A stretch of DNA of 64,000 bases from Thermothielavioides terrestris NRRL 8126 (taxonomy: Eukaryota > Ascomycota > Sordariomycetes > Sordariales > Chaetomiaceae): NCBI RefSeq assembly GCF_000226115.1, contig NC_016460.1:2356001-2420000 (forward strand), read 5' to 3'. A program made the translations under genes and the position numbers. Below are positions 1-10,262 of this stretch, piece after piece; the stretch's first letter is position 1, and every line of letters begins with the position of its first letter. The notes beneath the pieces were generated by a model. That model was given only the letters and a program-made list of their open reading frames with translations. It did not search any database and was not told the origin of the DNA.

Positions 1-855
1 CAGCTCAATTCGCCGAGATACGAAGCCAATGGACAGACCCTACCCTCCATCAGATCCCAGCTCGGGGACATTCAACATCTGAGCAGCAATCCCGCAGCAG
101 GAACTGGGTCAAGGCCTCCACATCACGGTTTTCCTGGGTCCCCGCCGGCTTCAATGCCTCGTCTGCCGTCTTTCCAGGGCCATCTCGTGTCGCCTCCGAT
201 GCCGCCAGGCGAGCCATACCGCGATCCGCTGTCTCCGGGCCAACCGCTCCCGGGCCGGATGATGAGCCCCGGATACTACTACGCCCAGACAAACGGCCTC
301 TCTCGGCAGCGCGAGTACGCAGGCAGCTCCACGGAAGTTCCTGGATCTAACCCTCCAGGATCAGCGACAGCAGCGTCAGGACGCGACAAGATGAGCATTG
401 ACGGTCTCACCATACAAAGCGGGACTTATGTCTGCAAGGTTCCCGGCTGCACCGCGCCACCTTTTCAAACGCAGTACTTGCTCAATTCGCACGCAAACGT
501 GCATTCGTCTGCAAGACCCCATTATTGCCCTGTCCCGGGCTGCTCCCGCGGAGAAGGTGGTAAAGGATTTAAGCGGAAGAACGAAATGATAAGGCACGGT
601 CTCGTCCACAATTCCCCTGGCTACGTCTGCCCGTTTTGTCCCGATAGGGAGCACAAGTACCCGCGGCCAGACAATCTCCAGAGGTAAATACGGGCCACAT
701 CCCCATCGTCTCTGTTCTGGTGCTAACATGGCGCCAGGCATGTCCGGGTACACCATATGGACAAGGATAAGGACGACCCTCTATTACGCGAAGTTCTTGC
801 GCAAAGACCTGGCGGGCCGAGTCGCGGCCGCAGAAGGAGAGGCGGTCCAGGTTAA
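1..855 (+). CDS. C2H2 zinc-finger protein, C-terminal part (5' end outside window)
   Basis: The frame is open from base 1. Exons are <1..683 and 738..855, with a 54-nt intron (GT at 684, AG at 736-737, CTAAC branch site at 723-727). 266 residues are visible. A Pro/Ser/Gly-rich low-complexity region is followed by three C2H2 fingers: one starting YVCKVPGC, one starting HYCPVPGC, and one starting YVCPFCPDREHKY. The last two histidines of the third finger (RHVRVHH) are supplied only by splicing, which supports the intron. A short basic tail (RGRRRRGGPG) ends the protein. The architecture, with a long disordered N-terminus and C-terminal fingers, is common in fungal nuclear DNA-binding proteins. 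The target and the full length cannot be seen. The first ATG in the window (154) is internal, because the upstream codons are open and similar in composition. Confidence 0.85.
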
Positions 856-1477
856 CTTGACGGCCTGTCTTGCCTGTTTCGGCCCTGCTTCGGCCCTTCG
901 TTTGGCCTTTTCTCTGCACATATATTCTGTTCCTTTTGCCGGCCTGGTTCACAAGCTGGCGTGTTTTCTTCCCGCCTCGCGAAATGGGATGTATATAGGC
1001 AGGCTGCAGTTGTGTCGCGGGCGGCGTGGCTACGGCGATGGCCACGTGCGTATTTGTCTCCTGGTCGGCTTCTTCGTCTGTTTCCTTCCCCTTTCCCCGA
1101 CTTTTTTTTTTTTTTTCTCCATTCTCGCGAGTCTATTTTTCCCTCTGTTTTGTTGGTATGGAGGCGTTCTCGGTGATCTGGGACTCTTGGAAATGAGCTG
1201 GGCTGGAAGGCAAAGCTCCGGTCTCCTCGGGGCGGGGAGACTCTTGCTCGGGATACAGCTGCCTCGTTGCTGAGCTCATCTTTGCGGATTGTTTCTAGTG
1301 TTCATGGACTTGGGAGGGGTTGATCAGGGTCCTTCGAGTGGCGCCTACGGCGTGTCTTTTCCTATTAGCGTCCCAGATACCACATTTGCTGCTTAACTCG
1401 AGGTTTTGGAGGGAGGGGCGGGATGAAAACGAGATGGGCTGGGAAGGGCTGCAAAGATCAGGTCATCGGGCCTGGCT
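856..1477. other. Intergenic; no gene recognised
   Basis: Downstream region of the zinc-finger gene up to the MULE target duplication. It contains a T-rich stretch near 1101-1115. The ORFs here are short and resemble no family I know. Confidence 0.6.
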
Positions 1478-1485
1478 ATTATTTT

Positions 1486-1544
1486 GAGACATGCATTTCG
1501 GACTATATGACTTGGACGCCCCGGACTATGCACGTGACCTCCCC
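1486..1544 (+). repeat. MULE left terminal inverted repeat
   Basis: 59 bp starting GAGACATGC. It differs from the reverse complement of 5004-5062 at two positions, both transitions. The 8-bp target duplication lies directly outside (1478-1485). Confidence 0.93.
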
Positions 1545-1571
1545 ATACATAACCCTAACCCAGATACTCAA

Positions 1572-1800
1572 TTACGCCCAGGATCGAACTGCGTATACGC
1601 CCAGCGATCGAACTGCGAATGCGCCCAGCGATCGAACTGCGAATACGCCCTAGATCGAACTGCGAATGCGCCCTAGATCGAACTGCGTATACGCCCAGCG
1701 ATCGAACTGCGAATACGCCCTAGATCGAACTGCGAATGCGCCCAGCGATCGAACTGCGAATACGCCCTAGATCGAACTGCGTATACGCCCAGCGATCGAA
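1572..1800 (+). repeat. Tandem array, about ten units of 22-24 bp
   Basis: Units share GATCGAACTGCG followed by AATACGCCC, AATGCGCCC or TATACGCCC. They are joined either by AGC (24-bp unit) or by a shorter TA link (22-bp unit). The array lies just inside the left TIR of the MULE. Subterminal repeats are often transposase-binding sites in class II elements; that role is inferred here. Confidence 0.9.
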
Positions 1801-1959
1801 CTTCCAGTTACCCAGTAAGTTCTCCTTGCCACTTACAGGCTTACCGTTGCCACCTACTTACACAGGAGTAGCCATAGCGACCACAGTCGATTTATATATA
1901 CTAGGATACGACGATAACGATGATAACGATCTCTCGCCCTCAATCCTAGCCCTCTCCAA

Positions 1960-4260
1960 CCCTCTTTCCGACTATAAGCTCCTCACCTACAAATACGACT
2001 CTCTTATAGAACTGAAAGACGACCTCTATAAGTAGGCTATATAGGCGCTCTTTGGCATTAGAAGACTACGCGGTTATAACCCTATTCTAGACTTTGGCTA
2101 TACTAGGGTAGACTTCTACTATCTATAGGATAAGATACGCCTATCTAAAGTATTTACAAAGAAGAGGACGTTAACGACCAAGTCGAACTACACCTAGCAA
2201 GCTTTAGCCAAAGCCTTACTTACCTATAGCCGAAAATGGATCTTAGAGATTCGAAACGGCTATAAAGGTTATAACTATACGCCTATAGAAGGCTATAAGG
2301 ACATTGCTTCGTTATAGAAATTTAAGGTAGAGTATAAGGCCTTTGTTGCCTCCTATATCAATCGCCTTGCCTTTACTAACCGTTAACTTGCTAATATATT
2401 ACGAATATAGTTCCCTAGTATCCTCTTTACTTAGCAGCAACTCTAGAGCCTTAGGCACTGTCTATAGAAGGATATAGCAAATAGATATACCCTGTTCTAA
2501 GGTACAATAAAGCTTCTCGATAAATAAGGCGCTCTATATAAAGTTCTATAGTCAAGGTTAGATTCCAATAAGCTAGAAAGCTTAGTATAGACCAACGACT
2601 TCTATAAGGAACAGTAGGCCTTGAACCTATAGGTTCAGATATACAACAACACTTATAAGACGAACAACAAAGGCTTAGTATTCTTCTAGGTAATTAGTAT
2701 CGATAGCCTAAACAAGATCTTCAGTTGTACCTTTGGCCTAATCAACAACGAGCACTAAGAAGGCTTTAACTAGCTAATAGACTAGGTCAATACTCTATAG
2801 TAAGAGATTAGCGCAAGCCTTCCTTAAATAACGATTATAGACTTCGACGTTGTAATAAGGAAGGCAATTGCCTATATCTATCTAAATACAATGCTATAAC
2901 TCTATATCTTCTATATTAATAAAAACGTCGTTCTATAGATTAAGTGTAAATAGGACAAATAAACAGCTACTATAGTAGCTGCTATAGCTAATATAGAAGC
3001 TAACAATGCCTTTGACAATAAGGACAATAAGCGAATTGTCGAGAGGATCAACTGGATAGCGATATAAGGTATAGAGGTTAGCTGTCACACGCAACTGTGA
3101 CAAGGGCACCCATGACCGCACCGCGGTCAGGGGTGACGAGCGTTCCCTTAAAAAAAGGGAACCTCACCCGGAACCCCTTCGTAGGAAGACAGACTGCATC
3201 AACATACTTTTGTGACACATACTAGTGTTCAGGAGTGCCGCCTCATCAGCTGACGAGGTTGAGAGGCATTGATCTTTCTCACCCTCACACGTTTACTGCC
3301 AGATGGTCACCGAGCACCATTAGCGTGTAACATTAGCCCTCTCCTAGAGACTATTGAATACTCTTATATAGGCTTATATCAGCTATAGATATATATACTA
3401 TATACGCCTACTCCTAATAGCTTCAATCTTATATAGGAGAAACTCTAGGCCTTCTTTTCTACCTAGGTCGCTATTATCTAGTATATTAAAGAGACTTATC
3501 TCCCTATTGTTGAAGACTAAGCTGCCTACTATACTAACTGTAACCTTAACTTTAGCTACTATATAATATCGCCAATTGAGTCTACTAACCAATATCTTAA
3601 GAGCTTCTTAGTCAAAGGTAGTAGTATAATCAAATATATAGTCTAGCAGTCATTTAAGATAGTTAAGACAATAAAGGAGAATATCTAGGAGGTACGTTAA
3701 CACTAGAAAAACTATCTACGGTGTAAGTTCCTAGGCAAGGCTTGGCTTAGCGATACTCCTCTGCTTATTTTGTGCTAAGCGATAGACCTTGTTACCTAAG
3801 AGTATCGTTATATACTTAGCGCATTGCTATCGGACAAGGAGCCAAATTGGCCGCCTCTCAAGCCCTATATCTATCAATTCACTATACAGTTTAGCATCCT
3901 ATATCGGTATAAGCTCCTTCGACGATATTAAGATAGTGATCTCAAGCTTCAGAAGGCCGATTTTCATCTATACTAGTAGCTAGATAGATCATTAGCGAAT
4001 AAAGACGAATATCTTCAATACTATAAGTTTAACTAGGTCAAACAGTTGTATAGCCAACCATAGTATATCTAGCCTTTCGTCTTTGATGCCTAGGTACCAC
4101 GGTCGACAGCGCCTATTGTACCAAGGTTATAGCCATTGTAGGTAACAAGATTATAGCCGTCGATACGCTAGAACGCGTCTCAATGGGAGGGCATCGACCT
4201 AAGCGAGTTGGACCACAAGGACGTTATTCCCAATAGCCAACCGGTGACCCAAGGACTTAC
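1960..4260 (+). pseudogene. MULE transposase relic, split by a nested MITE
   Basis: If in-frame TAG/TAA are read as former Gln codons, one frame runs from about 1960 to 3077 and resumes at 3338. Recognisable pieces are an N-terminal FAR1/WRKY-GCM1-like region (KWILEIRNGYKGYNYTP, near 2240-2285), then CTFGLINNEHQEGFN before 2780, and the MULE catalytic-core region near 2820-2950 (DFDVV...KAIAY ... FYINKNVVLQIK). After the MITE there is a C-terminal part with SFLVKGSSIIKY and the tail leading into Gln-x-Gly-Thr repeats. The normal FHINKN histidine now reads Tyr (CAT to TAT), another RIP-type change. Dozens of stops mean no functional protein is made. The family is known from filamentous fungi (for example Hop in Fusarium). 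Confidence 0.85.
3083..3332. mobile_element. Nested MITE, family V, copy 1 (250 bp)
   Basis: The ends are TGTCACACGC (3083-3092) and GCGTGTAACA (3323-3332), inverted with one mismatch. They are flanked by the 5-bp direct repeat TTAGC (3078-3082 and 3333-3337). Base composition is balanced, unlike the AT-rich host, so it arrived after the MULE was mutated. A near-palindrome around CAGCTGACGAGG lies in the right half. Removing the element plus one TTAGC rejoins the transposase frame exactly. No coding capacity. Confidence 0.88.
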
Positions 4261-4470
4261 GTAGGCACCCGTATAGCCAGGCACATAGGCGGGCACATAG
4301 TTAGGCACGCTATTGGGAATATAGGAGGGTACATAGTAGGGTATATAGTTGGGTACGCCATTGGGAACTTAGGAGAGCACGTAGGAGGGCACGTAGATAG
4401 GCACGTAGGCGGGTACGTAGGAGGGCACGCAGGTGGGCACGTAGGTGGGTACGTAGGCGGGCAGAGGCAG
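4257..4470 (+). repeat. 12-bp minisatellite at the transposase C-terminus
   Basis: Repeated units of the form gGGCACgTAGg(c/t/a)G encode a Gln-x-Gly-Thr series, with TAG at the Gln positions after RIP. The period stays at 12 bp through most of the tract, so the array kept the reading frame before decay. Confidence 0.8.
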
Positions 4471-4487
4471 GTCGGCCAGAGGCAGGG

Positions 4488-4760
4488 TGTTACACGCAGT
4501 TGTGGGTCACCTGTGGCCACCTGTGGCCAACTGCGCAAGTGTGGGCCCACTGGGCCCACTGGGCCCACTAGGCCCCGCAACAGTGCACAGGCCACCTTAC
4601 GCACAGGCCACCACACTCCTGTATTTAGGCAGGCACTTGCCCGCATTCCACACTCTTGCAATACATCCATCTTGCACTCCTCCAAAGCTCCTGCTTGGTT
4701 TGAGTGCTCCGCTACCTCGGCTGACGAGGCTAGGTAGCAACCCACTTTGTTCGTGTAACA
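4488..4760. mobile_element. Nested MITE, family V, copy 2 (273 bp)
   Basis: The ends are TGTTACACG (4488-4496) and CGTGTAACA (4752-4760), flanked by the 5-bp direct repeat CAGGG (4483-4487 and 4761-4765). It shares the terminal motif and an internal CTGACGAGG with copy 1 at 3083-3332. It contains a hairpin-forming stretch near 4710-4738 (GCTACCTCG paired with a CGAGG...GGTAGC arm) and a short GGGCCCACT tandem near 4544-4570. It inserted into the repeat-rich 3' part of the MULE. Confidence 0.85.
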
Positions 4761-4761
4761 C

Positions 4762-4815
4762 AGGGCGAGCAGAGGCAGGGCGAGCAGAGGCAGGGCAGGC
4801 AGAGGTAGGGCGGGC
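4762..4815. repeat. Short 17-18 bp tandem repeats
   Basis: Three units of the type GGGCGAGCAGAGGCA follow MITE copy 2. The same GCAGAGGCAGG motif occurs left of the MITE (4461-4487), so the MITE split this tract. Confidence 0.7.
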
Positions 4816-5003
4816 AGTAATGCGGCTTAGTCAATAGCCGCTTGCTTAGTCAGAAAAAAATAAAATTAAGCTCTCTCGATTTTATTGCATTTTTAAGCGA
4901 TTTAGCTAGCGCTAGAGAGATCCAGAGAGCCAGAGTGTAGTAGGCGGATTGAACAGAGTATAGTATACAAGTAAGTATGGTGGCCAGATTAGGAAAAAAG
5001 TGG

Positions 5004-5062
5004 GGGGAGGTCACGTGTATAGTCCGGGGCGTCCAAGTCACATAGTCCGAAATGCATGTCTC
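5004..5062 (-). repeat. MULE right terminal inverted repeat
   Basis: Inverted partner of 1486-1544, ending GCATGTCTC. It is followed at once by the second ATTATTTT (5063-5070). Confidence 0.93.
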
Positions 5063-5070
5063 ATTATTTT

Positions 5071-5640
5071 ATATATTTTTATAAGCCTAGCCAGGTATTG
5101 GGCCGCGTTGGATAAACGAATTTTGGGCCTCACTACAAACCCCGTGGGCAAGCGGAATGGCGTTTGGAGCGACGCGGCAATGCGAAGGACGCCACAGCAC
5201 CGACTGTGTATCATTATTTCAGTCTGGTTGGGAGGTAACCATCGTGCAGGAAGCACACGTTGATATTTCAGGACTCGTGCTGCTAAGCTCCCCTGACCTG
5301 CGATGTTACCTGGCTTGAATCATTCATCATGATACCGGCGACGGGGTTTGAGAGTAGGAATGCTAGGTCAATAGGCAGCCTGCATTAGCTCGTGGGATGG
5401 TCGTTTTCTTAACACTTGTTCTACATGCGGTTGTCTTCCATGTTTGCTGCTCCTAACTACCGATTGTTGAGTGCTGCTCGACTCGTTTGCGCCTCGACCC
5501 ATCCCACGCTGCTGTGCTCGTCCATACGCATAACGTAGGTGAATAGATAACGAGGTCGACACTCGAATCATGCAAAATTGCGCCCGATTCCTCTCGACAA
5601 GCACACACCTAAGTAGTTCATCCTCCCCACCGTCGCTGCG
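5071..5640. other. Intergenic between MULE and palB 3' end
   Basis: No gene recognised. Part is presumably the 3' untranslated region of palB. Confidence 0.55.
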
Positions 5641-8600
5641 TCAGTCCTCACTCGCGTCCTCCCACGGGCCCACGTGCACCACCCCGTCGCTCAGCACCTC
5701 AACCACCACACCACCCCCGGCTCTCCCACCCAGAGACACCGCTCCACCGCCACCGTCACTGCCGCCGCCGCCGCCGCCGCCGCTTCCAATCCGCTCCAGA
5801 ACGACCCACAGCCCGCCACTGGCCCGCGCCGTCTCGGGCTCGACATCCACCTCGTCCGTCCGCAGGCCCATCCCCGCGTCCGCGAACTCGCCGTCCCGCG
5901 ACACGGCCAGCACGGCGCGGTGCGCGCCCCGCCCCAGCTCCAGCGCCACGCGCAGCGCGGACGCGCCCGCTCCGCCTGTGCCTACGCCTCCTGCTCCTGC
6001 CGCTGCCCACCCTGGTCCCGACACAGAGCCCGGCGACCGCGCGTCTGTGCGCGCCAGCGCGGCGAGGCGCGTCAGTCGCGCGGGCGAGATGCGCGCGCGC
6101 AGCCGGGTCTGGTGCGGTAAGAACCAGACGGCATGATGGGCTTGGGCTGCTTTTTCTCCTCCTCCTCCTCCTTCGCCTCCTCCACCACCACCGGCGGGGA
6201 CGGAGACTGGAACGGGGGTGCGCAAGCGGCCGGCGGCGTCGGGCGGGATGGGCTCCAGCGCGAGCGGCGCGGCAGCGGACACGTGCAGCGTGAAGGGCGC
6301 CGTCTGGCCCGGCTCGAAGGTGCTGGCGACCAGGACGTAGGTGCCGGCGTCGAGCGGGCGCGCGGCCGGCGTCGAGGCGTGCGTGCACCCGCGCTGGTAC
6401 TCGGCGCTCGCGCAGACGATGTCGCGGCCCGAGAGGGCCGTCACGCGCCGGACCGGTAGCCCCGGCCCCGAGCTAAGTCCGGGCCCGGGCCCAGGCGACG
6501 AGGAGGAGGAGGAGGAGGAGGAGGGGGCGAACAGCACGGCGATGTGGATCGGCAGGTCGCGCGCCGAGGTGCTCAGCACCAGCGTCAGCGGGCTCGGCTG
6601 GCGCAGGGTGAGCGCGTACTGCGGGTTGGTGAAGTAGCTCGGGTGGGCGGCGCTGCCGCCTGCCGTGCGGCGCGTCCAGGCGCCGCTGACGGAGGTGCTG
6701 TGGGGGAGCGCGGGGGCGGCCGGGGAGATGGTGAGCGGGTCGTGGGAGAAGAAGGAGAGCGTGAAGGAGTAGGCCGGGAGGGGGAGCTCGGCTTGGGTGA
6801 CGACGAGGGTCTGGGGGACCCCCGGGGCGGGATCGTAGCGCAGGAGAGTGTTGGGGCTGTCGACGAAGGGGCATTGGTGTAGGCGGTGGTGGGTGTCGGG
6901 TAGCGGGACACGGGTGCCAGGAGGCGAGGTCGCGTACAGGGCGAGCGCTGTGAAGCCGAGTTGTTTGGAGACCGTGGCCAGCGAGGCGGCCTCGCCACGG
7001 TCCTTTTCGGCTTTGCGCTCGCGTAGGATTTCGAGTTCGCCGTCTTGCCAGTGGCGGCTCAGCAGGACCCAGACCGGCCGGGCTGAGGGAGACAGCACGC
7101 TGTACTGCGGATTGCGCGTATACACGAGCTGTTCTGTGTCTGGCGGCAGTTCCCACCTGAAATGGTGGTCCTGCCGGTAGGCGAACAGCGCCGGGTTCCA
7201 GTTGACGTATAGGGAGTCGAAATGCTGGAGGACGTCTTCGAAGGCCATCCAGAACTGGTTCGACGCGTTCTCCGACGTCGACCCTACGGTGTGTGCCTTC
7301 AGCGTTGCCGAAGACCCAACGCCCGTCCACACCAAGCTGTCGACCCAAGGGTTCTTAATCAGGAGTAGGCGGGAGTCGTCCTGCTCCTTCAGGTTGACAA
7401 CTGCATAATCATGCTCCTTTACCAGACCCAGAGCTTTCTCTTCCTCGGGAAGGATGTTCCCCGTCCCGAGAGTGAGCATCACATTGCCTTCATCATAGGC
7501 CTTTTTGATGCGGTTCCACGTTTCATCCAGCTCGAGATCGTCGCTATGGATATCTCTATCAGCACTGCACTCGCGACGCAGGGTGGATGGTCTCGCTGGG
7601 AAGCTCACCTTTGAAGAAAGATCTGCTCGGGAATCCAGCCGGTCAGAGCGTGTAGATCAGTGCCCGAGTTGCTGCCGGGAAAGTCGTAGCCGCCTCTGAT
7701 TTTCAGATAGGCCTTCTCCACCAAAGCCGGCCAGATCAGGCTGGGGTTGCGTCGGTCAACGACGTACAGCGTGCGGTCGGTCTTGGATACAGGCAAGCGG
7801 TCGTCAATGGCGACCTGGCGCCAGGTCCCGTTGAAATACATGCGGAACACATACTTGCCGCTCCTGGACAGCCTGGGGTGCATCGCTTGGTGGTCAAAGG
7901 GATATATGAGTGACGATAGTAGCTAACCCGGCACGCACAAGAGTCAGCACATCGTCTGCAGGCCGGGGAGAGAGCGGAATTCTCACCGAGCCTTTGGTGG
8001 GCCCAAGGTGACGGGCAGCAGCGCACAGGCTGGCTACGACGGAGCAGTCGGTGGCCAGGTCCTGGGCAAGATCCATCTCCGTCTGGGCAGCCATGAGCAG
8101 CTCCTGTTGTCTGCCAGGGCATGCATCCTTGGCCCCGGGCACAAGCTCGTGGGGACGTCGCCACCCGGCGAAGATGGCTTGCTGCTCTGGGGAGAGGGAG
8201 AATGGCGATGGATCGCTGGGGAGTGACACAAGTCAGCATGCAGGCCATAGCATTCCGTCACAACAGCTCCGGCAGCTACGCACACGTAGAGCTCGCCCGG
8301 ATGGGCGGCATCCGAAAAGCTCTCAGGGCCGGGCGCGGATTCCCAGGGCGGGAACAGGTTCCCGTGCAAGCTTGAAGAGCGGAGAACAATCTTCTTCTCG
8401 AGCGTCGTCAGCGGCCGGGTGGACTCGGGGACGGGCGGACGAGCGGCGACATGATGGGCTGCCGGGGTGTTGTTAGTTGCGCCCGCTTTGAGACGCTCGC
8501 CGAGCGCGATGAGCTCGGCGCACTTCCGGCGCAGGCGCTTGCGCTCTTCGGGCGTCTTGGCCGTGCCGGCTGCCTGCATGTAGAGCTCGGCCGCGGCAAT

Positions 8601-8763
8601 GGCGTGCTTCAGGGCCTCCCCGCCCTGCGCCCTCCCGAGGCGGCGCTCATGTTCCTGGCCACGGCAGTCAGCCAGACTTCGGTTGCCCAGGAAAGACCCA
8701 TGACCGTTCTTGTTATTGTCTGCTCTGCTACAGAGTCATGCTCACCAGGGCTTGGGCCTCCAT
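5641..8763 (-). CDS. palB: Calpain-like cysteine protease PalB/RIM13 (alkaline pH signalling)
   Basis: Five exons on the minus strand: 8763..8746, 8654..8284, 8215..7987, 7922..7609, 7543..5641, giving 944 residues. All junctions are GT-AG and in frame. PalB/Rim13 acts in the ambient-pH pathway, where ESCRT-associated PalB is needed for processing of the transcription factor PacC. The first exon encodes only MEAQAL; exons 1-2 form an MIT domain (about 1-80). The calpain core follows with catalytic Cys187 (DCSVVASL), His355 (KEHDYAV) and Asn375 (KNPW). C2-like calpain domain III regions follow. The last exon carries Ser, Gly and Pro-rich inserts (SSSSSSSSSPGPGPG, a Gly/Glu run). The protein is longer than the roughly 840-residue Aspergillus protein, mainly because of these inserts. 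The catalytic triad is intact. Confidence 0.93.
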
Positions 8764-9453
8764 CGGCTCAGGGGTGGAGGAGCTTCACGTCTGCATTGGG
8801 TAGGTAAAGTTGCTAACTTCCAATGTTGAGCCCGCAGGCGGATGGTTCTGCCGATGACTCGAGCCTCGAACTCGCACTCACACGCGACAAATTCGAAATC
8901 CACATCCGGGACAAGAGGGGCGCATTCGATGAGCACAGGGTACGGTAGAAAAGAAACTATATGATAACGATCATAACTGTCTACTGTGTATTCCGTATTA
9001 GTCTGCGTGCAGCGTGTGGGCCGTCTGCGGCTGTGCTCAATCCTCTGTCCCGAGACTGCAGGGCGTGGTTGGTGGTGGGGAAGGATGCGCAGCTGTGAAC
9101 TCGGGGTTGGAGATAAGCTGCCCAGGAAGGCAACGACCTAACGTCAGTTATACTTTGAGTAATTGGCTTGATTGAACCTCAAGGCGTGTCACGGGAAGGG
9201 CAAAGAGTCTCAGTCTCGGGGGCGGTCATTCAAACACGAGAAATTATACGGAAAACAGAAGGAAAAGAAAAGAAAGTAAATAGATGCATCAGTTCGGCAC
9301 CGAATTAGGGAGCCACAAACACGTCTTCCCGTTTTTGGTTTCCGGTAACAACCTGAGGTAATGATCTTACGAGCGGCGCCCATGGACCTGAACCTACGCA
9401 GTACGCCCGGGCGGGAGAGAGCATATCACACTCGTTCCATTCATTGAACCATC
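8764..9453. other. Intergenic between palB 5' end and a 5S rRNA gene
   Basis: No protein gene recognised. A short purine-rich stretch (GGAAAAGAAAAGAAAG) lies near 9261-9276. The left part is probably the palB promoter. Confidence 0.55.
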
Positions 9454-9572
9454 ACATACGACCATATCCGCAAGAGAATTCGGGATCCCGTCCGCTCTCC
9501 CCTAGACAAACTTGCGAGAGCCAGATTAGTAGTTGGGTCGGTGACGACCAGCGAACCGCTGGTGTTGTATGT
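9454..9572 (+). rRNA. 5S ribosomal RNA gene, type 1
   Basis: 119 nt. The ends pair as helix I (ACATACGAC with GTTGTATGT). Conserved 5S blocks are visible: CCCGTCCGCTCT, GATTAGTAGTTGGGT and GACGACCAGCGAA. Helix II pairs CGCAAG with CTTGCG. A run of six T follows the end (9572-9577), suitable for RNA polymerase III termination. An ATAT-like element lies about 30 bp upstream (9423-9426), where Neurospora 5S genes carry a TATA box. Dispersed single 5S genes are normal in filamentous ascomycetes. It differs widely from the copy at 61491 but folds the same way. Confidence 0.95.
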
Positions 9573-10262
9573 TTTTTGGCCGTTCTCGCAACCCCGTTGT
9601 TCTCTTACCGCCGAAGATACGGATACTGTACTCGCACCGACATTGGCACTTTGCTCCGACCACGACTTGCAGCACGGCGCCTGAGCGGAGCTGGGCCGGC
9701 CGGTGCCTGGTAGGAACTCTCCGGATTACCGATTGGTGTGATCCTTCCGTCCTGTAGTTACACTTAACGCCTACAGTAAGAGTTCAGCTTGAAAGGCTGC
9801 CGAACCTGGATGCGGGGCTGTGGAAGCCGGTCTGGCCCCCGGTGGATCTCGCAACCGAGGTTATCCGGCTACCGACATCACGGGCGCACACGACACTGCG
9901 ATCGCCTGCGACCCACCCTGCCGCCGGTCCAAATACAAGGACGGTCCGCTGGTGTCGCCGTGCCCGTCCTTGCCACTCCTTTGCCGTTTCAACATTGTGT
10001 CCGGGCTGCGCCGACTCTTGTCGTAACCTCCGGGCCGTCCATGGGTGCATAGCAGATTCCTGGCTGCTGAACCGGAGCACAGTGTTCCACGCGCAACCGA
10101 GGCAACTGCCGTCATCAGTGGGGCTTTGAATAGCCGGCAGATCTCACTAACTCCGAACTTACACAAGAACATCCCGCCGTCCGCTCGCCGCAACGATACT
10201 CAACACCTCGACGCTGCGCGAAAACTGCCGGCACGCCCTATACGGGGGACGCGAGATTGGCA
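9573..10262. other. Intergenic between 5S gene and ANT1
   Basis: No gene recognised; it presumably holds the ANT1 promoter and leader. Confidence 0.55.

Larger units (their letters stand above)
1486..5062 (+). mobile_element. Degenerate Mutator-like DNA transposon (MULE), RIP-mutated, with two nested MITEs
   Basis: The element is bounded by 59-bp terminal inverted repeats at 1486-1544 and 5004-5062, which match at 57 of 59 positions and begin GAGACATGC. It is flanked by a perfect 8-bp direct repeat ATTATTTT (1478-1485 and 5063-5070). The interior is rich in TA dinucleotides. Read in one frame, it gives a recognisable MULE transposase in which the many stops are TAG/TAA sitting where Gln or Trp codons are expected, the pattern RIP produces. 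Order inside: left TIR, tandem array 1572-1800, transposase relic from about 1960, nested MITE 3083-3332, rest of the transposase, 12-bp minisatellite 4257-4470, nested MITE 4488-4760, short 17-18 bp repeats 4762-4815, right TIR. An 8-bp duplication also fits hAT elements, but the protein relic is MULE-like. Confidence 0.9.

Noticed and set aside
1572..1800. CRISPR-like array
   Set aside because: Units are directly adjacent with no spacers, and the genome is eukaryotic.
1486..5062. The large MULE as the autonomous parent of the telomere-core MITEs
   Set aside because: Terminal repeats are unrelated and target duplications differ (8 versus 10 bp).
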